From: Lentisphaeria bacterium
Lineage (GTDB): Bacteria; Verrucomicrobiota; Lentisphaeria; Victivallales; JAADHT01
Assembly: GCA_015486135.1 (NCBI GenBank)
Contig: WFSE01000049.1
Span: forward strand, 1 to 43,413
Direction: 5' to 3'
DNA: 43,413 nt
Position numbers and translations under genes: made by a program. Shown here one piece after another: positions 33,677 to 42,435 of this stretch. The notes below the pieces were generated by a model. That model made no database searches, was not told where the DNA came from, and was given only the letters and a program-made list of their open reading frames with translations. Position 1 is the stretch's first letter; each line of letters begins with the position of its first letter.

Positions 33677-34723
33677 ATGCTTTATCAGAAACTATCCAAG
33701 TTTTTCGCCACGGACATAGGAATAGATTTGGGAACGGCCAATTGCCTAGTGTTTGTCAAGGGTCGTGGAATAGTCTTAAGCGAACCTTCCGTGGTAGCCA
33801 TAGCCGATGGCACAAAGGAGGTTCTCGCCGTTGGCGGCGAAGCCAAACGTATGCTAGGCAGGACACCTGGGAACATCAAGGCAATTCGCCCCATGGCGGA
33901 CGGTGTCATCGCCGACCCCGAGATTACCGAGGAGATGCTCCGTTTCTTCATCCAGAGGGCGCGGCAATACGCACCTAGGAGCCGAAGGATACTCTCCCCC
34001 AGAGTTCTCATCGCGGTACCATCGGGGATAACTGGAGTCGCCGTCAGGGCGGTAAAAGACAGCGCTCAACGCGCTGGTGCGGGCGAAATATGCCTGATAG
34101 AAGAGCCCATGGCGGCGGCGATAGGCGTTGGCTTGCCGGTCGCGGAGCCATCGGGAAGCATGATTGTCGACATAGGAGGGGGAACCACCGAAGTAGCTGT
34201 AATTTCTTTCTCCGGAATTGTCGAGTCCCGTAGTGTCGGGGTTGGTGGCGACGAAATGGACGTAGCGATAACGCAGCACATGAAGCGGGCCTACAATCTC
34301 ATGGTTGGGGACAGAATGGCCGAGGACATAAAAATAGAGATTGGCAGCGCGTACCCACAAGACGAGAACAAAACAATGGAAGTGAAAGGGAGGGATTTGG
34401 TTTCCGGTTTGCCAAAGACAATAAAGATTACCGAAAAAGAAGTCCGTGCCGCCCTCCAAGAACCAATCACCAGTATAGTGGACTCGGTCCGCGCCACGCT
34501 GGAGCGTTGCCCTCCGGAACTTGCGGCGGACTTGATAGACAGAGGGATTATGCTCGCTGGTGGTGGTGCTTTGCTCAGAGGAATCGACAAGCTCCTAACG
34601 GAGGAAACTGGGTTGCCAGTGTTCGTCGCGGACGACCCACTGCAAGCGGTCGCCCGAGGCACGGGAATTGTCCTTGAGGAAATTGATGTAGTCCACAAGG
34701 CGCGCTCATCGGCTCTGAGATAA
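33677..34723 (+). CDS. mreB: Rod-shape actin homologue MreB
   Basis: MreB is the cytoplasmic actin-like ATPase that guides peptidoglycan synthesis along the cell wall. The protein shows the phosphate-1 motif IGIDLGTANCLVF, phosphate-2 MIVDIGGGTTEVAVIS, connect-2 and the adenosine motif MLAGGGALLRG. The length of 348 aa is normal. The ATG at 33677 is preferred; GGAG lies nine bases before it, and the in-frame ATG at 33641 adds 12 unsupported residues. mreC, mreD and rodA are not next to it, unlike in many bacteria. Confidence 0.96.
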   Translation: MLYQKLSKFFATDIGIDLGTANCLVFVKGRGIVLSEPSVVAIADGTKEVLAVGGEAKRMLGRTPGNIKAIRPMADGVIADPEITEEMLRFFIQRARQYAPRSRRILSPRVLIAVPSGITGVAVRAVKDSAQRAGAGEICLIEEPMAAAIGVGLPVAEPSGSMIVDIGGGTTEVAVISFSGIVESRSVGVGGDEMDVAITQHMKRAYNLMVGDRMAEDIKIEIGSAYPQDENKTMEVKGRDLVSGLPKTIKITEKEVRAALQEPITSIVDSVRATLERCPPELAADLIDRGIMLAGGGALLRGIDKLLTEETGLPVFVADDPLQAVARGTGIVLEEIDVVHKARSSALR

Positions 34724-34765
34724 AAAACCGTCTTTCGCCAACCGTATTGGCAGTCCGATATAGTA

Positions 34766-37060
34766 ATGCGTAATTCGTCCAAGCTTATGATGCGTCCGTT
34801 GGTAGTTGCTGTGTTGTGTTTGCTTTCGTTGTTTTCCGCCCCCACTCTGCTAGCGGACGACATCGACGAGCTTGTCCGCCAACTAGGCGCCCCCGACTTT
34901 CAAACCCGCGAGAAGGCCACGGCGGAGTTGATAAAAGCCGGATATACCGCCAAGAAGGCCGTGCGCCAAGCGTTGCGTTCCAAAGACCCGGAAGTGGCCC
35001 AACGCGCTAAGCGGATTTGGGAAAAAATCAAAATGCGCGTGTTCCCGGGCGCTGGAGAAGACGTGGCGCTGTTCCTCGCGAAACTCTCTAAAAAGCGAAA
35101 CGGCAGCATGGATCCTGGCATCAACCCCGAGCTCGTCCAATTTGTGGACACGCCCGATATATCCCCTAAAATAGCAATTACGCACCAAAGCTGGCGAGTG
35201 TTGGCGAAAAAATACGGTGTCCGCTTTCTATATCTCGCATTTTTCCTCAATGACAAAAAAGAGCAATACGGGCGGCACATTCCGGAGGCGTGCGAGACCT
35301 TTTTGGAGATATATCCACCGGAAAAAGTGATGGAGTTCTCTGAAAAAGCGCCGAATAAGGTTGGTAAATTCCTCGACATCCTCTCCTCTATTCGGGCAGG
35401 CTCTTTTCCGGAAGACATTGCGTTAAGGGGTGTTAAAACGCTACTTCTCGCCAATCGTCCAGTGGACGCTATTCTGTTCGCGGCCAACACATATAGTGGA
35501 AAAGACGGGATGACATCGCTCTTAAACGCGGTCAAAAAGACCGCTGCGGATTCAAACATATTCTCCAAGGCGCTGGAAAAATTGAAAGACCAGGGGAATT
35601 CCGCTAAAATCGACGGGGTTCCGCATGCGTTGTTCTTCCTGACTAAATTAGCCGCGGCGACTAGATGCCAAAAGGAATTGAAGCAATTCCTCGACTCCGC
35701 CGACATCGCAACACCCTCCGCGCGAATGGCGATTGACATCGCCCAAGAGCTCTCTATGATGGGGTTGAGCGACGAAGCGCTGGAGATTCTCACTGGAATC
35801 ACAACTCCGGAATCCATCTACATACGGGCATTGATATACCGCGACATGGGAGACGACGCCGGGAATGTGCGCTCGATGGAGGCTCTATCAAAAATGCTTC
35901 GTCCCGCGGGGAAGAAAGGACTTTTCAAGCTGGCCACTATCATGATGAAATACCAGGATCACCAAGCCTATCAAATGCTGGAAAACGTTATCAAGCTTCC
36001 TCCGCACAACACCATGATCGATACCGAGGCCATGCTCAGGCTCGGCATGCTCTGCAAACGACACGGCAAGTACGGCGAGGCCGCCGACTGGTATGAAAAA
36101 ACCTTGAAGAACCTCAATGGGACCACCCTCGTGCGAAATGTTGACGGCACGGTAAAAACCGGCGACGAGGCCATCGAAGCAATGAAAGCGAACATACAGC
36201 GGTTGCGGCAGATAGAAAAAGGCGGCGGCGAAAGCTGGAAGGCCGCTAACAAGGCATGGGATGAACACGACTACAAAACCGCTTTGAGCAAATTAGACGA
36301 ATTCATACACCTAAATCCCGATTTCCCGAAAGCGTGGAGATTGAAAGCCGAGCTGTTGCACTATATGCGGCAATTGAACGAAGCGTTGAAAACGGTGGAC
36401 AAGGCTATCGAGCTGACTCGAAACAACAAACAAGAGCAGAGCAAGGCTCTATGCCAAAAAAGTCAGATATTATGTAGTCTGGCAAGATTCGACGAGGCTT
36501 TTCGCACGGTGTCCGACGCTTTGAAAAAAGACCCCGAAAACCTACTCACGCTAAGCGTTCACGGTATGTCCGCGTTCTACGCGGGCCAATACCAACCAGC
36601 GATAAACTCCTTCGAAACGGTTTGGCGCGAGGGCGGCCACGACGAGTACAACTGGCTATGGATATGCATAGCCTCGCATAAATTGGGAAACCGTCCCCCA
36701 GATTTCTTTTCACAGCACGTATCCGAACTCCACGGCAACGAATGGCCGATTCCCCTGCTCCGCTTCTACGCTGGCGATATCACGGAACAGGAATGCCTGG
36801 AGGCCGCGGCGCAAGGAACTCCGGAACGCCGTAAAGAAAAAGAGTGCGAAGCGTATTACTACATCGGCGAGTGGTATTTGTGGAATGGCAACAAAGACAA
36901 GGCACTGGAATACTTCAAGAAATGCGTCGGATACGGCATCGTGGATTTCCGTGAACACCTGGTGTCGGAAATCAGAATACGCGAGCTCGCGAAAGGCGAT
37001 CCGGCAAAACGGGCTCCCTCTCCGCCCACCGATTCCGCCACTGGAAAAGACTCGCAATAG
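34766..37060 (+). CDS. Secreted HEAT/TPR-repeat protein
   Basis: A 764-residue protein with a signal peptide (PLVVAVLCLLSLFSAPTLLA, cut near residue 30). A HEAT-like unit follows (APDFQTREKATAELIKAGY, residues 42-60), a start common in Planctomycete and Lentisphaerota envelope proteins. The middle (350-700) has TPR helices such as GKYGEAADWYEKTLKNL, FPKAWRLKAELLHYMRQLNEAL and GNKDKALEYFKKC. The end is Pro/Ser-rich. The start is uncertain. ATG 34766 directly follows a TATAGT box, and ATGs at 34787 and 34790 begin the signal peptide closely; none has a good ribosome site. The partner is unknown. It lies after mreB in the same direction. Confidence 0.8.
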   Translation: MRNSSKLMMRPLVVAVLCLLSLFSAPTLLADDIDELVRQLGAPDFQTREKATAELIKAGYTAKKAVRQALRSKDPEVAQRAKRIWEKIKMRVFPGAGEDVALFLAKLSKKRNGSMDPGINPELVQFVDTPDISPKIAITHQSWRVLAKKYGVRFLYLAFFLNDKKEQYGRHIPEACETFLEIYPPEKVMEFSEKAPNKVGKFLDILSSIRAGSFPEDIALRGVKTLLLANRPVDAILFAANTYSGKDGMTSLLNAVKKTAADSNIFSKALEKLKDQGNSAKIDGVPHALFFLTKLAAATRCQKELKQFLDSADIATPSARMAIDIAQELSMMGLSDEALEILTGITTPESIYIRALIYRDMGDDAGNVRSMEALSKMLRPAGKKGLFKLATIMMKYQDHQAYQMLENVIKLPPHNTMIDTEAMLRLGMLCKRHGKYGEAADWYEKTLKNLNGTTLVRNVDGTVKTGDEAIEAMKANIQRLRQIEKGGGESWKAANKAWDEHDYKTALSKLDEFIHLNPDFPKAWRLKAELLHYMRQLNEALKTVDKAIELTRNNKQEQSKALCQKSQILCSLARFDEAFRTVSDALKKDPENLLTLSVHGMSAFYAGQYQPAINSFETVWREGGHDEYNWLWICIASHKLGNRPPDFFSQHVSELHGNEWPIPLLRFYAGDITEQECLEAAAQGTPERRKEKECEAYYYIGEWYLWNGNKDKALEYFKKCVGYGIVDFREHLVSEIRIRELAKGDPAKRAPSPPTDSATGKDSQ

Positions 37061-37086
37061 CCGCCAAACATGCTACTTTCCGATTC

Positions 37087-38343
37087 ATGAACGCAAACTT
37101 CTCACTGCTGATCAAACCGGCCTCGTACAGCTGCAATCTGCGTTGCGCGTACTGCTTCTATTTGGAGAAGAAAAAGCTGTTCCGGAAGGAACGTCCCCGG
37201 ATGACACCACCGGTTCTGGAGCGCATGATATCCTCTTTCATGGCCCTGAACCTGCCCCAGTTCTCTTTCGGGTGGCAAGGGGGCGAGCCGACATTGATGG
37301 GGTTGGACTTCTTCAAGCGCGTCGTGGAGCTCCAGCAGATACATGGCAGAGCGGGAAGCGGCGTGGCCAACGGACTGCAAACAAACGGCACCCGACTGGA
37401 CGACGAGTTCTGCGAGCACTTGGGGAAATACAAATTTCTGGTTGGCATCAGTATAGACGGCCCCCCGGAGATACACGACGCCCAACGCATCACCCACTTG
37501 GGACGCGGCAGTCATCATCTGGTAATGCGCGGGTTGACGGCGTTGAAACGCCACCATGTGGAGCACAACGGCATGTGCTTGGTCACCCAGGAGAACGTTG
37601 GGTGTCCAGCACTGGTTTACAATTATCTGAAAGAGCTGGGGATAAACTTCCACCAATACATCGAATGTGTCGAGTTCGACGAAAAGGGAGATCTTCTTCC
37701 GTTCGCCGTAGGCGGACCGGAATGGGGGGATTTTCTCTGTGGACTATTCGACGAGTGGAAACGGTGTGGCGACGAGCGTACTGTCTCGGTCCGATTGTTC
37801 GACTCCATTATATTCCGTCTGGTTGAGGAGCACTCGAACGTGTGCGCCATGGCGGATGACTGCCGCCAGTACTTCCTGGTCGAGCATAACGGCGATGTCT
37901 ATCCCTGCGACTTCCACGTCCTTCCGGAATGGCGCCTGGGAAGCGTAATGACCGACGAATGGGTGGATATGTTCGAATCGGAACTATTTAAAAAATTCGG
38001 AGCGAGGAAACACGAGTGGAACGAGGAATGCGAAGAGTGCCCGTATTTGATGTTCTGCGCCGGATGCTGCCCCAAGAACCGTCCGATGCACGGATTGGAT
38101 CCGCGGCGCAAGAGCGTCCTTTGCGAAGGTTGGAAACAATTCTTCAAGCATTCCTTGGACGACTTCAAAAAACTGGCTCGGGGCGTGAAACGCGACCGCG
38201 AAATAGAAAAGGAGCAAATCGCCATCCAGCGGGCCTCCGTGGCCATTCAGAGGAAATCTTTCTCCGGCGTTGGAACGACAGGTCGTAACGACCCGTGCCC
38301 TTGCGGTAGCGGGAGAAAATTCAAAAAGTGTTGCGGAAAATGA
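37087..38343 (+). CDS. Anaerobic sulfatase maturase (radical SAM/SPASM) fused to a SEC-C tail
   Basis: This enzyme converts the active-site Cys or Ser of type I sulfatases to formylglycine using S-adenosylmethionine and iron-sulfur clusters. The radical-SAM motif is C16-x3-C20-x2-C23 (CNLRCAYC). FGWQGGEPTL and GISIDGPPEIHDAQR fit the anSME family. The SPASM region has CRQYFLVEHNGDVYPCDF and CEECPYLMFCAGCCPKNR for the auxiliary clusters. The last 20 or so residues form a SEC-C zinc motif (NDPCPCGSGRKFKKCCGK), better known from SecA and joined to this enzyme here. No sulfatase gene is in the window, so its targets are elsewhere. The stop overlaps the rlpA start by four bases (ATGA). Confidence 0.93.
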   Translation: MNANFSLLIKPASYSCNLRCAYCFYLEKKKLFRKERPRMTPPVLERMISSFMALNLPQFSFGWQGGEPTLMGLDFFKRVVELQQIHGRAGSGVANGLQTNGTRLDDEFCEHLGKYKFLVGISIDGPPEIHDAQRITHLGRGSHHLVMRGLTALKRHHVEHNGMCLVTQENVGCPALVYNYLKELGINFHQYIECVEFDEKGDLLPFAVGGPEWGDFLCGLFDEWKRCGDERTVSVRLFDSIIFRLVEEHSNVCAMADDCRQYFLVEHNGDVYPCDFHVLPEWRLGSVMTDEWVDMFESELFKKFGARKHEWNEECEECPYLMFCAGCCPKNRPMHGLDPRRKSVLCEGWKQFFKHSLDDFKKLARGVKRDREIEKEQIAIQRASVAIQRKSFSGVGTTGRNDPCPCGSGRKFKKCCGK

Positions 38344-38999
38344 ACCGAGAATCCGTGGATAAGGTCACATTGGGCTTATGGCGCATCCTAGCGAGCGTTG
38401 CGGGAATCGCCGCTCGCCTGCTCGTGGCCGCGCTGGTATTGCTGTATTCCATAGCCGATCGGCTCCTGGATGCCATTCCCGTACGACGCAGAGGAGCGAC
38501 GTGGAATTTTTTCGACCGATTACTTGAAATTCCCGCGGAAGTCGCGGACTCCAGCGTGGCGGAAGAAACCGCGGAAATCGCAAATTCGATGACAGGTAAA
38601 TTCTCGCGGGCGATGGAAAAATCCGGCAATTTCCGACTGGCCGTGTTGGCCCTCCTCGCCATGATAACGATTCTCGGAGCATACCCGCCATCCCATTGGG
38701 GGCCTTGGAACTTTTACCAGAAAGGAATCGCGTCGTACTACGACGACGGACTCGCTGGAAAGAAAACCGCCAGTGGCGAGAGATACGATCCCGCCAACCT
38801 CACCGCAGCGCATAGGACGCTCCCCTTGGGGGTGATCGTTAAGGTGGAAAGACCTCGTACCGGCAAAACGGTTTACGCGAGAATCAATGACCGCGGACCA
38901 CATGTCAAAGGACGAATTATCGACCTTTCCAGGGCCGCAGCGGAAAAGTTAGGGATTGACAACAAAGGCACCGCGGAGGTCGCGATATATATCCGCTAG
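38340..38999 (+). CDS. rlpA: RlpA-like septal ring lytic transglycosylase, membrane-anchored
   Basis: The C-terminal half (about residues 125-219) is the double-psi beta-barrel of RlpA: GIASYYDDGLAGKKTASGERYD, LTAAHRTLPLG, ARINDRGPHVKGRIIDLSRAAAEKLG. These enzymes cut naked glycan strands at the division septum. The N-terminal half is unusual: residues 10-45 and 98-115 carry hydrophobic segments in place of a lipoprotein signal, so it is anchored in the inner membrane. No SPOR domain is seen. The ATG at 38340 overlaps the maturase TGA. Confidence 0.87.
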   Translation: MNRESVDKVTLGLWRILASVAGIAARLLVAALVLLYSIADRLLDAIPVRRRGATWNFFDRLLEIPAEVADSSVAEETAEIANSMTGKFSRAMEKSGNFRLAVLALLAMITILGAYPPSHWGPWNFYQKGIASYYDDGLAGKKTASGERYDPANLTAAHRTLPLGVIVKVERPRTGKTVYARINDRGPHVKGRIIDLSRAAAEKLGIDNKGTAEVAIYIR

Positions 39000-39068
39000 G
39001 ACTCCACCCCCTTGCGCAACCCCCTCGTCCGCGTTATTGTGCGGGCCATCAACAAAAGGAGCGACGCG

Positions 39069-41021
39069 ATGCCCGAAACATTTTATATAACAACACCGAT
39101 CTACTATGTGAACGACAAGCCGCATATTGGCCATGCGTACACAACATTGCTGGCCGACATACTGGCGAGGCACCATCGGGCCACCGGGAGGAAGGTTCTC
39201 TTCCTGACGGGTACGGACGAACACGGCCAGAAAGTCGCCAAAGCCGCCGCAAAACGGGAAATAGCTCCGCAAAAGCATTGCGACAAGATGGTCAAACGCT
39301 TCCAGGATCTGTGGAAACGATTGGAAATAACCAACGACGACTTCATTAGAACCACCGAAAAACGCCATGTCCAGGTGGTGCGTAGAATCCTTCAAGATCT
39401 CTATGACAAGGACCTCATATACAAAGCCGACTACGAGGGGCGCTATTGCGTCCCATGCGAGCGGTTTTTCACCGACAAGGATTTGGGCGACGAGGGGGAA
39501 TGTCCCGAATGCGGTCGGAAAACCGACGAGATAGTGGAGTCCAACTATTTTTTCCGCATGGGCAATTACCAGGACTGGCTTGTCGATTATATCAAAAGCC
39601 ACCCGGAATTCATACAGCCGCCTTTCAGGGCCAACGAAACGTTGGGCTTCCTGAGGCAACCCCTTGACGACCTTTGCATATCCAGGCCTAAATCAAGGCT
39701 GGCCTGGGGAATCGAACTTCCCTTCGATTCCGACTACGTGTGCTACGTGTGGTTCGACGCGTTGGTGAATTATATCACCGCTCCCGGCTTCGCTTCCGAC
39801 CCCGAGAGGTTCGACGAGTTCTGGCCGGCGGACATCCATCTCATTGGAAAAGATATTCTAACCACGCACACCGTATATTGGCCCACCATGCTAAAAGCCA
39901 TGGGCGTGGAATTGCCTAAAACCATTTTCGCCCACGGATGGTGGCTTTCGGGTAGCGGGAAAATGAGCAAATCCACCGGCAACGTCGTCAACCCCATGGA
40001 TATGATCGACAAGCACGGCGTCGACGCTTTCAGGTACTTCCTCGCCGCGGAGATGTCGCTTGGACAGGACGCCGTCTTCTCCGAGGACACGTTCGTGTCG
40101 CGTTACAATAGCGACCTCGCGAACGACTTGGGCAACCTGGTTAGCCGGGCCGTGAAACTGATCGCCCGGAACAACGACGGAATCATTCCCCATCCAGGAG
40201 CGGAAACCGCTCTCGAAGAGGAGTTGAAAGACGCCGCCCTCTCCGCGGCAAAAACGATGGACGACTCCATAGAAAACATGAAACTCGACCGCGGAATCGC
40301 GGCGGTAATGGCGGCGGCCAAGGCTGGCAACCGCTATATGGAAAAAACCGCCCCGTGGAAACTGGCGAAAAGCGATCCGGAAAACAGGCTCGACACTGTC
40401 CTCCTCTCGGTGGCGGAACTTCTACGGATTGTATCCGGCCTCCTCGAGCCGGTAATGCCATCTAAAACCCGCGAAATCCGCGAAAGATTGGGCATTCAGG
40501 CCGGTCCCGCCTCCACCGCCCCGCTCGACAAGTGGGAAGCATCGGTGGCTGGAGCGAGCGTCTTGGATGCCGGACCAGTCTTCCCGAGAATCGACACCGC
40601 GAAATCCGCGGCTGGCGGGAAGGCGGAAAAACAAGCGACAATTAAGAACAAAAAGGAACCAGCAATGGAAGACAACGAGAAAACCAACACCGTCGATCTG
40701 ATAACCGTGGATGACTTCTTCAAAGCTAAATTGAAGACCGCCAAAATACTGGAAGCCGAAAAAGTCGAAGGCGCCGACAGGTTGCTCAGGCTACAAATCG
40801 ACATTGGCGAGGAAAAACGTCAAATAGTCGCGGGAATAGCCCAGTTCTACTCTCCCGAGAACTTGGTCGGAAAAAGCATCGTGGTCGTCTCCAATCTCAA
40901 ACCAGCGAAAATACGCGGCGTGGAATCCAATGGCATGCTGCTGGCCGCGAGAATCCCCGCAGGCGGCCTAGGATTGGTTACTTTGGATGGCGACATCCCT
41001 CCAGGATGCTCCGTGGGGTAG
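39069..41021 (+). CDS. metG: Methionyl-tRNA synthetase with C-terminal tRNA-binding domain
   Basis: The enzyme charges tRNA-Met and initiator tRNA. It has HIGH-like PHIGHAYTTLL, zinc ligands in YCVPCERFF and CPECGR, and KMSKS in GSGKMSKSTGN. After an Ala/Lys-rich linker the last 110 residues form an EMAP/Arc1p-type OB-fold (FFKAKLKTAKILEAEK, VVVSNLKPAKIRGVESNGM). The length of 650 aa is as expected for the long bacterial form. The ATG at 39069 has AAGGAG seven bases upstream. The TAG stop is made of bases at the boundary with repeat copy G (TAGGGCCTGTTGAA). Confidence 0.97.
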   Translation: MPETFYITTPIYYVNDKPHIGHAYTTLLADILARHHRATGRKVLFLTGTDEHGQKVAKAAAKREIAPQKHCDKMVKRFQDLWKRLEITNDDFIRTTEKRHVQVVRRILQDLYDKDLIYKADYEGRYCVPCERFFTDKDLGDEGECPECGRKTDEIVESNYFFRMGNYQDWLVDYIKSHPEFIQPPFRANETLGFLRQPLDDLCISRPKSRLAWGIELPFDSDYVCYVWFDALVNYITAPGFASDPERFDEFWPADIHLIGKDILTTHTVYWPTMLKAMGVELPKTIFAHGWWLSGSGKMSKSTGNVVNPMDMIDKHGVDAFRYFLAAEMSLGQDAVFSEDTFVSRYNSDLANDLGNLVSRAVKLIARNNDGIIPHPGAETALEEELKDAALSAAKTMDDSIENMKLDRGIAAVMAAAKAGNRYMEKTAPWKLAKSDPENRLDTVLLSVAELLRIVSGLLEPVMPSKTREIRERLGIQAGPASTAPLDKWEASVAGASVLDAGPVFPRIDTAKSAAGGKAEKQATIKNKKEPAMEDNEKTNTVDLITVDDFFKAKLKTAKILEAEKVEGADRLLRLQIDIGEEKRQIVAGIAQFYSPENLVGKSIVVVSNLKPAKIRGVESNGMLLAARIPAGGLGLVTLDGDIPPGCSVG

Positions 41022-41135
41022 GGCCTGTTGAAAAAGTTGCTAATGGAACAATATCCGGGCACTCGCCACGCCCCAAAGGCCATGTAGGCGACAAACCAAT
41101 GGCGCGTCCGCTACCGGATGTGGCGCGATTGTCGA
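41021..41135. repeat. MITE-like repeat, left part, copy G
   Basis: GGGCCTGTTGAAAAAGTTG begins right at the last base of the metG stop codon. Further in, GCCATGTAGGCGACAAACCAA resembles copies B and C (ACATGTAGGCAATGAGCCAA). The hairpin and the right end are absent before the next gene. Confidence 0.6.
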
Positions 41136-41159
41136 ATATTCGAACTGGGAGAAAGCTAT

Positions 41160-42341
41160 ATGAGTGAAATACGGGAACCCGACTCTATAGGGCGCAGGGA
41201 TTTCATGCGTTATTCCACCATGATGGCCGCTGGAACCGCAGTGGTGTCCTCGCTATCCTCGTGTTCGCTTCGACTTGCCGGTTCCAAAGGGGTTAACGTT
41301 CCCTCCTATTTGAAGCGCTACGCCGACCTTTACGCCCGGGACCCTAAAGCGGCGGCGTTGAAATGGTTCCGCAACGCTAAATTCGGACTGTTCATGCATT
41401 ACGGCATATATTCGGCGATACAGCGCCGCGCCTGGTGCCAGTACCAGGACAAAATCCCTGTAGCGGAATACGAGAAGCTCAAGAAACGATTCACCGCAAG
41501 AAAATTCGACGCCGATTCCATCACCGATCTAGCGTTGGCGGCGAAAATGAAATACGTAAACATCACCACTAAACACCACGACGGTTTTTGCCTTTTCAAA
41601 ACGGCGACTACCGATTTCAACAGCTTCGACTCCCCAGCCAAACGGGATATAGTGGCTGAACTGGCCGCGGCCTGCGACAAAAAAGGATTGGGGCTTTGCC
41701 TGTATTACTCCCACGGGCGGGAATGGCGCCATCCCGACGCCCCGAACAACAACGCCTGGGGTGGCAAAGCGCGGCCTGAATACAACCCTCCCGACCCTGG
41801 ATACCATTACGGAAAAGAGCACGACATCAACCGGTATGTCGATTACATGCACGCCCAACTAACCGAATTGCTGACCAATTACGGCTCCATAGCCAGTATA
41901 TGGCTGGACGGATACGGCGTTCCCGTAAGCGGCCCTATCAAAAGGTTCAGAATACCAGAGACATACGCGCTGATCAGGAAGCTCCAGCCGCAAACACTTA
42001 TATCCGCCAAATGGGGCTACACTGGCGATGAGGACTACTACGCTCCAGAGTACCATTGGCTGACGAAAAATCCCGGCAAAACCAAGAAGGCTTTGGCGTC
42101 GGGAAAGCCTATCGAGTTGTGCGTCCCCATAGCGAGGTGGAGCTACAATCCCAAAACGGACGGCAAGCACCGCGGTGTCGCGTCAATTTGGAGAAATCTC
42201 GCGTACGCCGCCAGGTTTCGAGCCAATCTGCTTCTCAACACCGCCCTCCGACCGGAAGGGGACGTAGACAAGCAAGATGCGGCCAATCTACGGAAATTGG
42301 GCGAAAAAATCCGTTGCGAAGGATGGCCGAAGCCCGCCTGA
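41160..42341 (+). CDS. GH29 alpha-L-fucosidase, Tat-exported lipoprotein
   Basis: This 393-residue GH29-type enzyme should release alpha-linked L-fucose outside the cytoplasm. The N-terminus has a twin-arginine motif (GRRDFMRYS, residues 10-18) followed by a hydrophobic stretch and a lipobox-like LSSLSSC, predicting Tat export and lipid anchoring. The catalytic domain has WFRNAKFGLFMHYGIYS, TTKHHDGFCLF and the nucleophile Asp in SIWLDGYG. The domain lacks the C-terminal beta-sandwich seen in some relatives. GGGAG precedes the ATG at 41160. A class II (fuculose-phosphate-like) aldolase at 13305 might act further down in fucose use, though the genes are not clustered. Confidence 0.9.
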   Translation: MSEIREPDSIGRRDFMRYSTMMAAGTAVVSSLSSCSLRLAGSKGVNVPSYLKRYADLYARDPKAAALKWFRNAKFGLFMHYGIYSAIQRRAWCQYQDKIPVAEYEKLKKRFTARKFDADSITDLALAAKMKYVNITTKHHDGFCLFKTATTDFNSFDSPAKRDIVAELAAACDKKGLGLCLYYSHGREWRHPDAPNNNAWGGKARPEYNPPDPGYHYGKEHDINRYVDYMHAQLTELLTNYGSIASIWLDGYGVPVSGPIKRFRIPETYALIRKLQPQTLISAKWGYTGDEDYYAPEYHWLTKNPGKTKKALASGKPIELCVPIARWSYNPKTDGKHRGVASIWRNLAYAARFRANLLLNTALRPEGDVDKQDAANLRKLGEKIRCEGWPKPA

Positions 42342-42435
42342 ACGCACCGCTGATCGAAAAAAGGGGGCAAATATTTTCCCCTCGCAAAGACGCAGAAAAC
42401 GCCATTTGGGGTTTGCGGAAGGACTTTCAGCAAGA
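42342..42435. other. Short intergenic region with repeat scraps
   Basis: CCTCGCAAAGACGCAGAAAACG resembles (on the opposite strand) the TCTGCGTTCTTTGCG scraps at 27193 and 28209. GACTTTCAGCAAG at 42422-42434 resembles a repeat terminus. Confidence 0.45.

Noticed and set aside
33854-34459. Minus-strand frame of 201 codons opposite mreB
   Set aside because: It has no domain and mreB is unmistakable on the plus strand.
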